Positions 44,389-57,499 of a stretch of 64,000 bases of DNA are shown one piece after another. The stretch lies in contig CM023536.1 in NCBI GenBank assembly GCA_013350335.1, positions 12,777,520-12,841,519 on the forward strand, read 5' to 3'. The stretch comes from Chimonanthus salicifolius. Taxonomy: Eukaryota; Streptophyta; Magnoliopsida; Laurales; Calycanthaceae. Each line of letters opens with the position of its first letter. Position 1 is the first letter of the stretch. Made by a program: the position numbers and the translations under genes. Below the pieces are notes generated by a model. It searched no databases. It was not told where the DNA came from and was given only the letters and a program-made list of their open reading frames with translations.

Positions 44389-47193
44389 GGGATAATAATA
44401 CATCTGAGAGGCAGATCGAGAAGTTTCATCGTGCAGCACTATTAAAGAGCCGCTTTGCTGATACCATTCTTAATGCTCAAGAAAAGACCCTTGTCCTGGT
44501 TGGTTACAAACTCTTGGTTTTATTGAAATTTGTGGAATATGTGCCTATTTATATGTGCTAAAATTATTATTGGTTTCAATTTTTTTTAATGTATGCAGGG
44601 TGAAAATTGGAGTCCTAATAAACTAAAGCAGGCAAGGATGGAGCTTGAAAGACAACATAGCAAAGGTTCAAATTCCTCTCTCTTTCTCTGTTCTTTCTCT
44701 CTGTGGGTTTGCGTATCTGCATGGTAGGCTTTCTCTCTGTGTGTGTATGTCCTTGTGTCTGCATGCTAGTGTGTGTTGATGGTGGTTGGGCGTGAGTCTT
44801 GTTCATATGGTCAGGAAAGGCAACATAATATTCAATTCAGTTGTGATATCTATTTGTTGCCTTAAATGCACATTACAATGGGAAACCATCAATTATCCCA
44901 CAATATCCATCTTGTATGATGTCCTTCTAACTTTTCTTTTTGTATTTAACCAGAGAGGGCACGACTGAATGCGGAAGCCGAAGCTGCAAGGCAAGCAGAA
45001 GCACTAGAAGCCAAACGAAAGCGAGAACTTGAGAGAGAAGTAGCACGTTTGGCTTTGCAAAAGGTAAGCTTGCTTTTCATAGTAAGGTCTTATCATATGG
45101 ATGGTACAAATGTACTTTTGAGTGGATAACCATTGCCATCATTGTGTGGATAATTGTATGTCTAACTTCAGCAATCAAATCCAATCGACAAATATCTGAT
45201 TATGGACACAGAGGAAATGGATGCAACACTCCATATACATAAAAATTTAAGATACAAATGTGGGATACAGGTGCCCCATTCATAACATATTATGACATTA
45301 ATCTTAAGGTTTTACCTGAAGCATTTTATCTTTGATGTTTCTCTCACTTGCACTAATTGTAGTCTTTCAAAGATGATAAGCATTACATGTTTTTTATTTG
45401 TAAAGTCTATTGCAGTAAAATCTTTTGTGGCATTACATTTTATCTATTACATTCCTTTTAATTATTGGATACTTAAAACTAATATCTTATTATTCGTTTT
45501 ATAATTCTAATGACAAAGGACAATAAATCATTACAAGCAACAAATATACAACCAGGAAAACAATATTTAGCTGGTGCTCCATATCATGCCTGGCATGGTA
45601 CTCTGAAGACATACAAGTAACTAAGTATTATAGTAGGATGACCAGAAACTAAAATAAAATAGATGAATTACCTATTATTAGCCAATTATGAACTTAAAAA
45701 TAAAAATCAACCACAATCAAGTTTCCCCACTGCTAAGAATTGGTTGTTCTAATATTCTGTTTAGGTATCGATTTGAAAGTAATCAAATCGAATGATAACG
45801 TATAGTCCAAATAGATGACAGTTCCATTGTATAATCAATAACAGACCTGTGCCACTAGCTTCCCATCACATGTTGATTTGAAGAAATCAACATCGTGGGA
45901 CATTGGCCAGCCCAAGGAAAAACAATCAGCTGACCTGAAAGGTAAGTAGCAGATTTCAGAATTGACATAGATGAACCATTGTACAAAGCTTTGATCGTAA
46001 TCTTTGACAGAACTAAGTTCCTTACAGAACAGAAATATTCATTCAGATCATCGTAATTACACCAGGATGAATGAGGAGCTTTCCCATTTCTGCTTTTTCT
46101 TGCCTCCTGGAATATTAACATCATAACTTAATTCTCTACATTATATTAAAAAGACAAAGTACAATAATAACTTTCTAAGAAAAGCTGCTATAACAGAAAC
46201 TTACCCTCTCAATTACACGATACAATGGGGTTATGACCTTTTTCAGAAAAGCCACAGCTTCTCCACCATATGAAGGTTTGATTTTTTCTCCAGTCACAAT
46301 TCTGACATTTCCCGCTAGTAAGACCATGAAGCTCATATGGCATCTGAAAGCATATGAGATTTCACTACTAATAGATCGTAAAAAAAAACTAAGCTAAGTA
46401 AAAGGAGACAATAAAAACCCTAAAAAATAAATGACAACAGCACTAACATTATGAAAATTGTAGCATAGGCATTCTAGCATAAAACGGATATTTGCAGCTT
46501 CACCCCAAATAAGAAGATGTAGACCCATATACAGTATCTTACTCTGCTGCACCTCTTGTTGCCCATGAGGAAATCTGAAGGATAGAATTGGAAATGCTTC
46601 AGTGATATAGCATTAAGAAATTTTCAAAACTCAGACGTACTAGGAACATAAAAGATGGACAAGTAATGAAAATAAAGTTTGAGAGAATCTTACCATAAAT
46701 TGTGCTTTTGTCCCAAAAATTTGCACCATGTTTTATAGTTCTTAAATAGTTTCTTCATAACTGCATCTACAGCTCGATCATTTAGCAGTACCAGGATTCA
46801 GAGGAATAATGTAACTAACATGTTATGTCTTAAGTATAATTTTCTCAATTATTGATTTTTACCAATATTTTTTGCTTATTGGTGCAGGTGGAAAGGACGG
46901 TTGAACACAACGAGTACTCCTCGTATATGAGGGAGTTAGAAATGCTCACTTCTTATCCAACCGGAAGAAATCCTTTGCATCAATTCGGCTTATATTTGAA
47001 ACTAGAGGAGGATGATGAACTTGAGGAAGGAGAAATTGTTCTTTACAAGAATGAGGAACTTGAAGAAGGTGAAATTGATTATAGAGTGTTGATGAAGCCC
47101 TCCAACAACCATTCATGTCAGAACTTTATGAGGCAAAGTTATACCCATCGGCAAAGATCCCAATTGATCTCAAGGACATTGATATGGATTTAG
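44389..47193 (+). pseudogene. Chimeric GTE-like gene, copy B second module (no first exon)
   Basis: Exons 44389-44498, 44599-44665, 44954-45063 and 46888-47193 repeat exons 2-5 with intact borders. Changes include KAQEKTLGL to NAQEKTLVL. Exon 5 runs into the MAP kinase 3' end as in copy A and stops at 47193. It has no start exon or promoter of its own, so it could be expressed only by splicing from the first module. Confidence 0.65.
45847..46785 (-). pseudogene. Callose synthase fragment D3, antisense in intron
   Basis: Same five exons as D2, about 2822 bp further on (first exon 45847-45934). The NYDDLNEYF exon has lost its GT donor (TT). There is a 1-bp insertion in the MPYELHGLL exon (GCTAGTAAGACC). 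It was copied together with the exon 2-5 duplication. Confidence 0.8.
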
Positions 47194-47520
47194 AGGTGGA
47201 GATGATTAGCGAAATGATGTGGAAAGAAATGCTTTTTTATCATCCTAGTGCTGCTGTCAGAAATTACACTAACTTCCTTCCAAGAACATTAACTTCCTTG
47301 GTTATTATTTTTGGGAGGGGTTGGAGCTCTGCATGGCCTATCAATTTGTATATCAAAATTTTGTATGTGACTTATGTTTGGAGAAGAAGTTTATATGGTT
47401 GAAATCAGTAGCACTACGGAGGAAGATAATAGTGTATAGAGTAATCATTTTTTTTTTTGTATATACCATTTTTGTATAATGAACAGATTTGATTTGAATT
47501 AGTGAAATGCAATGATTCTT
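47098..47520 (+). pseudogene. MAP kinase 3' end fused to the second module
   Basis: It encodes, in its native frame, [20 protein letters not shown] then MLFYHPSAAVRN, then the kinase 3' UTR. The junction (RVLMK then a shifted frame) is the same as in copy A, so the fusion predates the segmental duplication. Confidence 0.85.
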
Positions 47521-49739
47521 TTTGTTTTAGCCTTTTTTTCATCTACATTTAGTAGAATATTTTTGAATTCTACAAGTGTCAAATCTTGCAGCAACGGTAA
47601 GCAATGAGAATTATAGTGAAAAGGTGAAAATATTCTAATTTTTTTTGAGTTCTGTTTTGATGGAACGCCAGTTACTAACAGAATTTCATTCACCATCATA
47701 TCACTTGTGACTACTTCCAGCGTATCTAGCAGCAACAATACCACAACATCATGCTTATATTTATCACCTTCTTTCTGAAACAATGAAAGAAAAATATTAA
47801 TGTTCTCATTGAGTTAGAGTAAAGCAAACATTAACAGTTATTTGGAAAAATAAAACTAAACTATGCACCAAGATTTCCACAAGCTCCATAATTTTTTTGC
47901 AGAGGATAGGGATAGAGCTCATTCTGAAATTGAGAAGAAATCTGTTCTTTGAAATGCAATCTTCAATTTCTTTAATAATTATATCAATGATCCTGTCATG
48001 TAAACAAATACAGAATGAAATTCTCCCTGGTAAATACCATCACATCATCATCATCATTGAAAAATAAAGAAATTAAAGAGAAGCATTTTCTCAATGTTCT
48101 CCTGAAGCTTGTCACATGGAATTATGTTTGCTTGAGAACTAAAGCAAAAAAAAAAAAAAAGTTTGAATGGAAGCAAAAATGTGGAGTAACACCAAAAAAA
48201 TGATAGACACGGCTAAAACTTAATTGTTTGACAGATCATGTTTGATTTTGAAAGAAACCAAACTTACTCTGAATTTTCCTTCTTTTTCATTAGAGTGAAT
48301 TATGTGACAACATGACACTGCCATGGGTCTGATTATGTGTAGCAACATTAAACCAAATGTACTCTGAATTTTCTCTTTTTCATCAGAGTGAATTATGGGA
48401 TAACATGAAACTGTCATGGCTCTGATTATGTGTAGCAACATTAAACCAGTACACCATTTGGTATTTGTGGAACAGACAGATATTTCTTTAATAAAAATAG
48501 GGCCTATGCCAAAGTATTTGTAGATGTTGAAGTGTCAAAGAAACAGACAATAGCAAACCTTTTCTCATTTTCCCCAACCACCAGTAGGTCTAGAACATGC
48601 TTAAACGATTTATAGCATTCAATCACAGCAAACTTCATATACTCATCAGCACAAATGCACTTCCACAAATCAGAGTCCTTTGTTCGAAATTGAGCTGCCA
48701 TGTCTATCGCTACAGGGATCTGCACAGATGGATGAATAACATCACAGAAGTGAACATAAATTACCATAGACTGGGATCTGCACAGATGGACGATACATAC
48801 TTTGCTAGCAAGCAAAAATGGTGGCCACTGTATTAGATCCATGCTAATATCTGATGAGTATGGAACTAACAATAGATCCATTTCCCTGCGTTAAGGTAAA
48901 AATACCAGTTCCATTCAATTAGGAAAGGGAACAAGAATATTGAATCAATAGACTGTACAGCGTGGCATGAATGTTAATGAACTAAGGAAGCATTACCTGT
49001 TACTTATGAGGTCTTCTTCACGGAAACTGCATATGACTTCATTCCATAACTGAGCAAACTTGGCTGCCTCCTCAGTCTTCCTGTTTGGAGTAACCCGAAA
49101 GTGATACACAGTTGGTTCCAGTATCCTACTGTGACATAATGATTTCCACAATAACACAAGATCATATTATTTGGTTACTGTTATCACAGTTATATCTCCA
49201 TCTCTTTAAAAAAAAGCCCATCAAACCTGGACCATCAGAAATTCAATTCGTACTAGTGTTTTTTTAAAGATAATTACTTTCATATTGGTGAGTCAATTCA
49301 AAGATAAACTTAGATGAAAAATGAAGACAACAAGAGAGAGAGAGAGAGGATACCTGTGACCACCATAAAAGCAACCTAACAATATGCCAATCTGAGTTTT
49401 CAATCCATCGTCGAAGCATTGGAAATATAAAGAATATTCCAGCCAGTAAATTTGGCAGCAAGTATAATATCGCTGCCATGATATATAAAGTAGGTACACC
49501 CTTTACATGTTTGAAGAAATTTGTAAACTCTTTCACTACTGGAGGAGGGGTAATGTAGAAATAGTGGAAGTAACAAAGTGGAAGAACCATAACCCAGGCA
49601 AAACTAACAAGAATCTTGAGAACATTTCTAAGCACGTCAACAAATTTCCACCTGTGATAGCCAGGGAAGTTCAAAACAATGTCTACAATACCTGTCATAA
49701 ATGAAGGAAAAGTAACACACATGCATCTGGAAGCACATT

Positions 49740-51000
49740 ATTTTAATCACTTCAACCATTCATTTGATGGGTCAGTTATCTAAGTAAATTTTGGGCTATC
49801 CTGATGAGAATCCCATCTGATGTAGCCATCCCTATCAACAATGGTTTTCTCAGATCAGGCCAATAGGACATTTGCAGGGTGGGGAATAAGGTTCTCAAGT
49901 AGTTCACTAATAGGTAGCAAGTATGCTAGAAAGGAGATTTATGACCCTTGATTAGCAGGTCAAACTTTTGAGTACTATAGACCACTAGTTAAACAAAGTG
50001 TTTGCATGTGAAACTCAACTATTTTATAAGAGGGAGAAGGGTGTGAGGGCCAACGTTTGTGAATTTATTTTCACCAAGGCACCTTCTTTTGGTGGGAGTT
50101 AGGGAACTTCCATTAGATTAGAACCACGTTTTTGAACCCCAAATCCATTCTGTCTTGGAGCCATGATAAGCATAGCAAGAGAAACTCAATAGAGTAAGCC
50201 TTTTGTGAACCCCACATACACGGATAGATGATGCGTGAGAATTCACAATTCCACACACCATCCCCCCTTTCTCATCTCCAATTTAAAGCCATCAACCTTG
50301 TGCTCTAAGCCCAACTAATTTTAGACATTGCAAATATTTGAGGTTCGATAAAAGGCTAGGGATCATAGTGAGTTAAATTTTCAGACCCCATCTATCCTGA
50401 TTAACTGTACCAAAATATTTGCTACTCAACTGTCTCATAGTTGCAGTCACTAATGTGGTAAGACAAGCCATAAAATATTATGTGGATAATGACAACATTA
50501 TAGTACCCTATAAGCCACATTTTAGTTTCTAAACTTATTCATGGTTACAAACTAAGGTCATCACTGCCTGTCTTTACAAGTTCGCAGAGTTTTGTATTCA
50601 TATAATGAATTTTATGAAATCAAATTTTAATAATTCCCAAAGTTCTGTGGAGTTCCTTTTTCCCTCTGTTTTCAGAGAGAAGAGAGAAAGAGAGAGAGGG
50701 AGAGAGCCTTCTCTTCAGGGCTAGGAAATGTAAGAATTTCTTCTTTCATTGTAATCAAAGACATTCATCCCATCTTAGGTTGACTCTCCAAGTTCTACGT
50801 TTCACTCCACTCTAACACAAATTCTACGTTTCACTCCACTCTATCAAAAAACATAATTATCTAGTGAAATTTTTTTCTTTCATCACTGTCAAAGCTATTC
50901 ATCCCATCTATCAAACCCTACATGAAGAATAAAAGGATAAAATAAAATGATAATTATCTTTAAGATGAAAAAAGGATGACTTGTATGTATGTATTCATAC
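49740..51000. other. Intron DNA of fragment C
   Basis: 49740-50380 matches 25990-26640. 50390-51000 is unique and has a GA-rich run (50680-50705) and a 22-bp direct repeat (TTCTACGTTTCACTCCACTC near 50795 and 50822). No gene. Confidence 0.55.
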
Positions 51001-52789
51001 TTTGAAGAAAGCGCAGGAAGGTTGCTGTAATAAAAATGCTAGAAATTGAATATATGATATCCTTTCTGAAAATTTCCAATGGTGATGAACCACTCCATGC
51101 AACAATTATCATTGCCTGCATCAAAACAATGTAAATATATTAATAACTCATTGTACCGAAACTAAATTAAAATAGGAGTTGGTGTAATAATCCTTTCAAC
51201 GAATACATTCAACACACATTTATTGTATGATTTTGAAGAAAAAGTGAGGTTCGTGGAGGTTAAGGTATATTTTGTAGGATATGGGATTTCGCTAGCTCCT
51301 CATGCTATGAGAAACATCAATAAGGAACCAGACTCATAGGCAGAACAAGGAGTCCAAAGGGATCACATCTTATTTTTGGTTATTTAGTTGTTTTTTTGTG
51401 GGAGTTCTTATGGCATATGTTCCTTTCCTTGCATTTTTTTCTTCTCTTTAACACATTTTTGCTACTTTGCCACTGAAAATTCATTGTCAGTTATTTACTT
51501 CAGACAAAAGGAAAAAATTGCAGTAATTAAAAAGTACCTGGAACATCAGTATGTAAAAGGTCCATAAACGGTCAAAACTCCAGAAGATATGCCAAAATGT
51601 TCTAGTCTCAACAAAATTCATTTCGTCAGTACTTTTCTCAGAACTTCTGCGAGATGATTGTTTTGCCTGCACCAGTCAATTTTTTCAGTGAATATTTCAT
51701 ATACATATGCCTATGCCAGTCATATTTTTATATGACAGTTCCATTGTATAATCAATAACAGACCTGAGCCACTAGCCTCCTATCACATGTTGATTTAAAG
51801 AAATCACCATCGTCGCACATTGGCCAGCCCAAGGAAAAACAATCAGCTGACCTAAAAGGTAAGTAGCAGATTTCAGACTTGACATAGATGAACCATTGTA
51901 TAAAGCTTTGATCGTAATCTTTTACAGAACTAAGTTCCTTACAGACCAGAAATATTCATTCAGATCATCGTAATTACACAAGGATGAATGAGGAGCTTTC
52001 CCATTTCTGCTTTTTCTTGCCTCCTGAAATATTAACACTATAAATTAGTTCTCTACATTATATTAAAAAGACAAAGTATAATAATAACTTTCTAAGAAAA
52101 GATTCTTTAACAGAAACTTATCCTCTCAATTACACGATACAATGGGGTTATGACCTTTTTCAGAACAACCTCATCTTCTCCACCATATGAAGGTTTGATT
52201 TTTTCTCCAGTCACAATGCTAACATTTCCTGCTAATAGACCATGAACTTCATATGCCATCTGAAAACATATGAGATTTCACTACTGATAGATAATAAAAA
52301 AACATACTTCTTTACTTGAAAAAAACAGAAAAGCTATGCTAAGTAAAAGGAGACAATAAAAACCCTCAAAAATAAATGACAACAGCATTAACATTATGAA
52401 AAATGTAGTATAGGCATTCTGGCATAAAATGGATATTTGCAGCTTCACCCCAAATAAGAAGATGTAGACCCATATACAGTATCTTACTATGCTGCACCTC
52501 TTGTTGGCCGTGAGGAAATCTGAAGGATAGAATTGGAAATGCTTCAGTGATATAGCATCAAGAAATTTTCAAAACTCAGACATATTAGGAACATAAAAGA
52601 TGGACAAGTAATGAAAATAAAGTGTGAGAGAATCTTTCCGTAAATTGTGCTTTTGTCCCAAAAATTTGCACCATGTTTTGTTGTTCTTAAATAGTTTCTT
52701 CATAACTGCATCTACAGCTTGATCATCTAGCTGTACCAGGATTCAGAGGAATAGTGTAACATGTTATGTCTGAAGTATATGTACATGTG

Positions 52790-53680
52790 TGTATGTATAA
52801 GTTCCATAAACACACTGAATATGTACACATTTGAGGGTCAGTGTTTCACTTATAAAAGTTGGCATTATTACTCGGTGATGAGGAGACTTGATATAAGTTT
52901 CTGAATTTTCTTTTCTTTGGACAGAGATTCCCTCTAAAATATAGCTTTGCTATATGTCCATTTCACCTCGGCAGAAGTCATGTAAACTTTGGTTTATAAA
53001 GCACTTGGCAACAAAGAGACTTCCTCAGTTTAAGATTCTGATTATTCTTTTACTTGAGAGAGATCCCTCCCAAATATAAAGATTTTTTATATGTCTAACT
53101 AGCATTAGCAGAAGCTGTAAAATATGGACGAAAGATATTTTGGGCTCAACTGAATTGAGAAGACCAAAGTTTGGAGGTGGCTAACTAAAAGGATCACATT
53201 GAAGAAGTACCCCAAAAAATAATAGATTTGTTGCAAAACACAATGCAGACTTGGTAGAGAAAAATAATTTATCAATTTTTCCAAAAACAGTTAATCTAAT
53301 TATCAGAATACAATGTCATTGAATTTTCTGTTTTTCAATAAACTTTTTTTCTTAGCACTCGTTCTTCATCCTTCTTTTGGGAAGTTTTGGAGTCTCTGAC
53401 ATAGAAGTGAACACAATAACTCCTTCATCGAGGAAACGGTGTGCAACCATTATGTCTTGGCAATGGCTACTAGATCATACGATTTTGGAATTATTGCATG
53501 CAACAAACAATATATACCTCAAAACATGATAAAAAAATAGTAAAGATTATCATCATCATCAAACTGGAATCACAAGCTCTATGGTTCATGGTCAATGATA
53601 CTTAGGATAATAATCATAGAGAGATGAAATAATTGATGATGTACTGAACCTACTGGTAAGGGGCTACTATTTAGAAGGAA
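52790..53680. other. Intron DNA of fragment C, no counterpart in other units
   Basis: It lies between the LDDQAVDAV exon and the RDNVRNQRE exon. Units 1 and 2 have deleted this part. Nothing recognisable is seen in it. Confidence 0.5.
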
Positions 53681-54478
53681 AAGAGTACCATGTTAAGGGG
53701 CTCAGGCTGTGGTTCCAGTCTTATATGAACATTTGAAAGCAGTAATATCAAATTCTCCCTCTGGTTTCTGACATTGTCTCTCTGCGTAATCATAGAGATA
53801 GCACATGAAGAGGTCAAATAATAAACTTGAAATTCAAACACCCTTGCCTTAAATTCAAATGATTTATAATTGTCACCACTTCAGAAAAGGAACAAGAGAT
53901 CATTTATTAAACAAACTAAAATCATCATCATTTCGACATTGGGTCCATGGAAATCCAACAGTCCTGAAATCCAAACATAGCCCATAACCAATCAAGAAGA
54001 TCCAAGTCTCCGGTTTTCTGCCTCTGCTGCTCAAAAGTAGTAGGCCAATTCAAGCCACGAGTGTTTTGACAGAGCTACTACAGCTGCTTTTATCTGGTGG
54101 AACAATAAAACAGTGTACAGAACTCAGAACAATAAAACATCATAATATTCTTTTTAATAACAGAGGATAATTCAGTACATAAAGTACTCATAAAGCATTA
54201 AATAATTTTTAAAAAACTGGACATAATTTGTTAAATCTATTCCATTGATAATTTAACAAAAAAAATCAGTTGAAATTTGCAACTTGGGTAATGGGTTTAG
54301 TAGTAAGATCTATGTATCAAAATGAGACCCAATGAAAATAAAAATGCTTTTTTTAAGTACTTTAAATTATTATTAGTGTTAATCACTTAATCAATTTTAA
54401 TCAATTTTTTGACTGCATCCTCTACATCTCTATGTGAGATGCGCATTCCCATGCTGTGGGATGCTCCACCTGTCTTCT

Positions 54479-54633
54479 TTAATTAAAAGAAATTGCCAAG
54501 CCCAAGCTTTTCTTGAACTTGATGCCCATTACAGGCTTTGTTGGACCTGCCGCATTTTGCTCAATGTGATTCTTTGTCCCCTTCACTTTTCCATCTTCAC
54601 TAGCACCATATAACTTAGACGGAATATCGCAAC
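54479..54633 (-). other. Open lysine-rich terminal exon-like segment, unidentified
   Basis: Read on the minus strand, a TTTTGCAG acceptor is followed by an open frame (CDIPSKLYGASEDGKVKG, then GPTKPVMGIKFKKSLG) that stops at 54479-54481. It looks like a last coding exon. No other exon of such a gene is recognised in the window. It may be a relic left at the edge of the duplication. Confidence 0.3.
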
Positions 54634-54690
54634 CTGCAAAATAAACTTTACTTTTCAAGTCATACCTGCCTATTGACCTTTTGTTTCTTC

Positions 54691-54748
54691 TCTTTTTTCT
54701 TCATGCGCCCGACTAGTTCTCTTTTTTCTTCATGCGGCCCGACTAGTA
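54691..54748. repeat. 29-30 bp tandem duplication
   Basis: TCTCTTTTTTCTTCATGCG followed by CCCGACTAGT occurs twice in succession, differing by one inserted base. Confidence 0.75.
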
Positions 54749-54749
54749 G

Positions 54750-55321
54750 GATCCCTCTGCTGTCTGGTTCTTGAGGACACAGATCATAAAGCAATTCATG
54801 GTGTGTTCGTGAGTCACAACAGGCCTGTAGCAGTCAAGTAGCGGTGAAGCAAGGAGATTAAGCCAGCGTACAGAGAACTGGCTGAGTCTTGCGGTGAATC
54901 TGGGCTGGGTTGTTCTTGAGCACAGAGAGATGCTGCCAGCTTGAAGGGGCAGAACATACAGTAGTCCATATACTGCTATGTGGAGTGAATCTCTGAGAAA
55001 ACAAGCCAGAGAAGGATCTGACAGTAAACCTGTAATACAGTGAGGACCAAGAGAGAGGCAGCCAGGTAAAAGAGTCTTTTACATAAAGGAGATCAGCAAC
55101 GTGCTGATCGTCAGTTGCAGATTGGTGAAGCTACTGTATTTATGTTTGAATTACAAACTTTTGAATCTCTCTTGTAGGATTGAATTATTCTTTTCACTTA
55201 ATAAAAGGATTTATCATAGCTCCGTGGACGTAGGCCAGGTGACGCCGAACCACGTAAATTTGCTGGTGTTGTACTGTGCTTATTTTTCCCATTCAATTTC
55301 TTGTTTATTCCGCTAATAACA
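54750..55321 (+). mobile_element. Copia-type LTR, 3' end (solo or truncated)
   Basis: It ends with TCCGTGGACGTAGGCC, then GCCGAACCACGTAAAT, then a T-rich stretch and TTCCGCTAATAACA at 55321. The GTGGACGTAGG/CCGAACCACGTAAA pair is a hallmark of Copia LTR ends. No primer-binding site follows, so it is a 3' or solo LTR. The left edge is not resolved. Confidence 0.6.
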
Positions 55322-56850
55322 CTAACACCAATATCTTAATCAACTCGAGATCATCCTCCGTAGAAAAACTAGCTGCAAAACTAATGTTTTCAGGGACTGT
55401 GTGGCATTGTTGGCATGAGCAAAACAACAGGATATTCAAGCACTGCCAAAATTGACCTGAAAGGATCTGTTTCTTCATTTTGTGTGACATAAGAGACAAA
55501 ATTCTTTTCCTTCTCTCAAATGACAAACTCACTCATTGAAAGGAAATTTCCCTGCTTTATGGAACTTACCATCACCACCAACTATCCCTCCAAAGCCTCC
55601 TGATATGGTTAGATTTGGCCGGAATATTACAACGAAGATTTCTGCACTGATCTGATGGAATTATTTGCTTAATGGAAGTGAGTGTTTGGGCATTGAAACA
55701 TCATTTAATAAATTCTCAGAGTATTGTCTTATTATGCCCAAACATTCATAAGATTAATCCATTTACTAATTACCACAAGATCATGAATCAAACTGATGTT
55801 TTACAAAGATCATAATCATTATAATCACAAGGTGGAAAAAAACATTATTAACAAAACCAAAACACATACCCGAATCCATTCGTAATTGTAGTTATCCAAT
55901 CAGTCTTTGATCTGCGTATTGCCTTGTGTTGCTGCTATCACCGTGCAAACAAGAGTGGATGTAGAGTGCTTTTGGATTCCTTCCTGCTGTCACAATCCAA
56001 AGGAGAAGCAACAACTATTGCCTTTGGATTTCTCTCACTTCCTCTTCCTTAGTCCCTTGCTGTATTTTTTTCTTTAGGTGATGGAATAGATCAGATAAAA
56101 GAGGAAATCTTAGTAGAGGGGAGGACCCATTGACAGTTTCAAAATGCATTAACCCTGTTCCCATCAAAGAGGTAACTGGCCCTTTTAACATCTCTTAACC
56201 GTTACATGCATGAGTTGAATGTGACCTTGAGTTTTGAATCAAATGATGTGTGGACCACATCATAGAGATGATAGTTTCATCTTACATGAACCACTACCTT
56301 AGAAGTGGTGAGGAAGATTGCCTTGGTGCAATCTTCATGGACTTTAGGAATGCCATCCTGGGAACTCCTCTTACCAAGTTCTGGCAACGAATTATGCTTT
56401 ACCACCAAACACACAATTCTGCTATCCATTCTATGCTTGTTAGACTGAAATGGCCTTTGGATAACATTGTGATGTTTTCCAATGAACATCTTCATACTTT
56501 CTACTCAGTTTTTGTTAACTGGACTACTCTTTTTATCTCACTTAAAATTGGAATTGTCTGCAAACCCAACTAGCCAGCTGACTGCCTTGGCTGTGCTCCA
56601 TCTCTTTGTTCTAGGCTGGCCTTGCTTCTGGACTGTGGTTTGTGGGCAGTTTTTCTTCTTCTTTGCCTGACGTGGGATGTAGGCTCTTTCTATTCTATTT
56701 TATCTAGGCTTCAATTTGGACCTTCGCCCATTTGGGGACCCAAATCCTTTTCCTGACTCGGGTTGTGGGTTGTCTTATTCTATGTTTTTGTTTTGGGCTT
56801 TCTCTTTTTTTTTTCTTAATAAATAACTAATCAATCATTCAAAAAATTAT
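55322..56850 (+). mobile_element. Decayed LINE remnants
   Basis: At about 55390-55450 the plus strand reads GTVWHCWHEQNNRIFK, the conserved end of the LINE zf-RVT region. At about 56580-56850 a T-rich segment with CTTGGGGACCCAAATCC-like words ends in TTAATAAATAACTAATCAATC and an A-rich tail, as LINE 3' ends do. The part between has no recognisable domain and may be host DNA. Confidence 0.4.
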
Positions 56851-57499
56851 ATCAATTAAAAAATATAAATAATTAAATATAAAATTTAAACTAAATTTGA
56901 AGGGGATAAAAAATGCTGAGGTATTTTACAATATTGTCCTTCTAATAGTGCAAAGATATAGGGTTGGTCTGATAATCAAGGTGTTCATGTCATAAAGCGA
57001 TGTCTTTAGTTTGATTCACACTTAATTCCAATAAAGGACTACTCTACCTAGACTTATCAAATGTATATAGATTCATAGGTTTTCAAATGCCATGAAGGAC
57101 TAGTCAAGTAAATTACTGGTTGACGAGGAAAACAATTGAAGTACCTTCAACAACTTTGGAAGTGCGCAAATCTTTTAAAAATATATTTTAGTGAAATAAG
57201 TAAAAGTATGATGGAAAGGAATGTGGATTAAATTTTAACTCGTATGATGATTTTAACTTAAAAATCAAACTAATATAATCTATAACATTTTCACAAATCT
57301 AGAGCAAAATGAAGGAAGGTATTTTAAATTTTCAAGTCGTCTTCTTATTCGTGTTCGGTTTTAAAAGAGACCGTTTCTCGTCAATTCTAAGCAGCCATTG
57401 GAATCGTCATCAACCAGCAAACGTGGACAGATTCGGACGGCTTTATTTTTCTTCATCCGACTTCAGCTATGACTCTGCTCGGCCGTGGCTGACCTCCTC
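56851..57499. other. Intergenic DNA upstream of IPUT1
   Basis: AT-rich, no gene recognised. A short frame at 57309-57515 looks incidental. Confidence 0.5.

Larger units (their letters stand above)
41447..47097 (+). repeat. 2.82-kb intragenic tandem duplication of exons 2-5
   Basis: GATGAAG at 41447-41453 (intron 1), 44269-44275 (junction) and 47091-47097 (end of exon 5) define two units with an offset of about 2822 bp. The 7-bp identity at the junction suggests microhomology-mediated joining. The units are very similar, so the event is recent. Confidence 0.85.
47680..54093 (-). pseudogene. CALS10: Callose synthase (CALS9/10 type) fragment C, longest copy
   Basis: Exons in gene order: 53964-54093 (TTFEQQRQKTGDLDLLDWLW, no 31-bp deletion but 1 bp inserted), 53689-53781 (RDNVRNQRENLILLLSNVHI), 52639-52730, 52393-52519 (FPHGQQEV, LLIWGEAAN), 52122-52259, about 51952-52027 and 51773-51857, about 51538-51666 (FVETRTFWHIFWSFD), 51001-51115, 49354-49691 (GYHRWKFVDVLRN, RRWIENSDWHIVRLLLWWSQ), 48997-49094, 48801-48885 ([22 protein letters not shown]), 48559-48719, 47869-47992 and 47680-47774. 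At least three donors have mutated (53963, 52638, 52121) and the 49094 acceptor is GG. Four exons between 49100 and 49354 are missing. It ends before the catalytic region. Not functional as it stands. Confidence 0.88.

Noticed and set aside
56250..56573. 107-codon plus-strand frame beginning MDHIIEMIVSSYM
   Set aside because: No recognisable domain. It sits between LINE remnants in repeat-like DNA.
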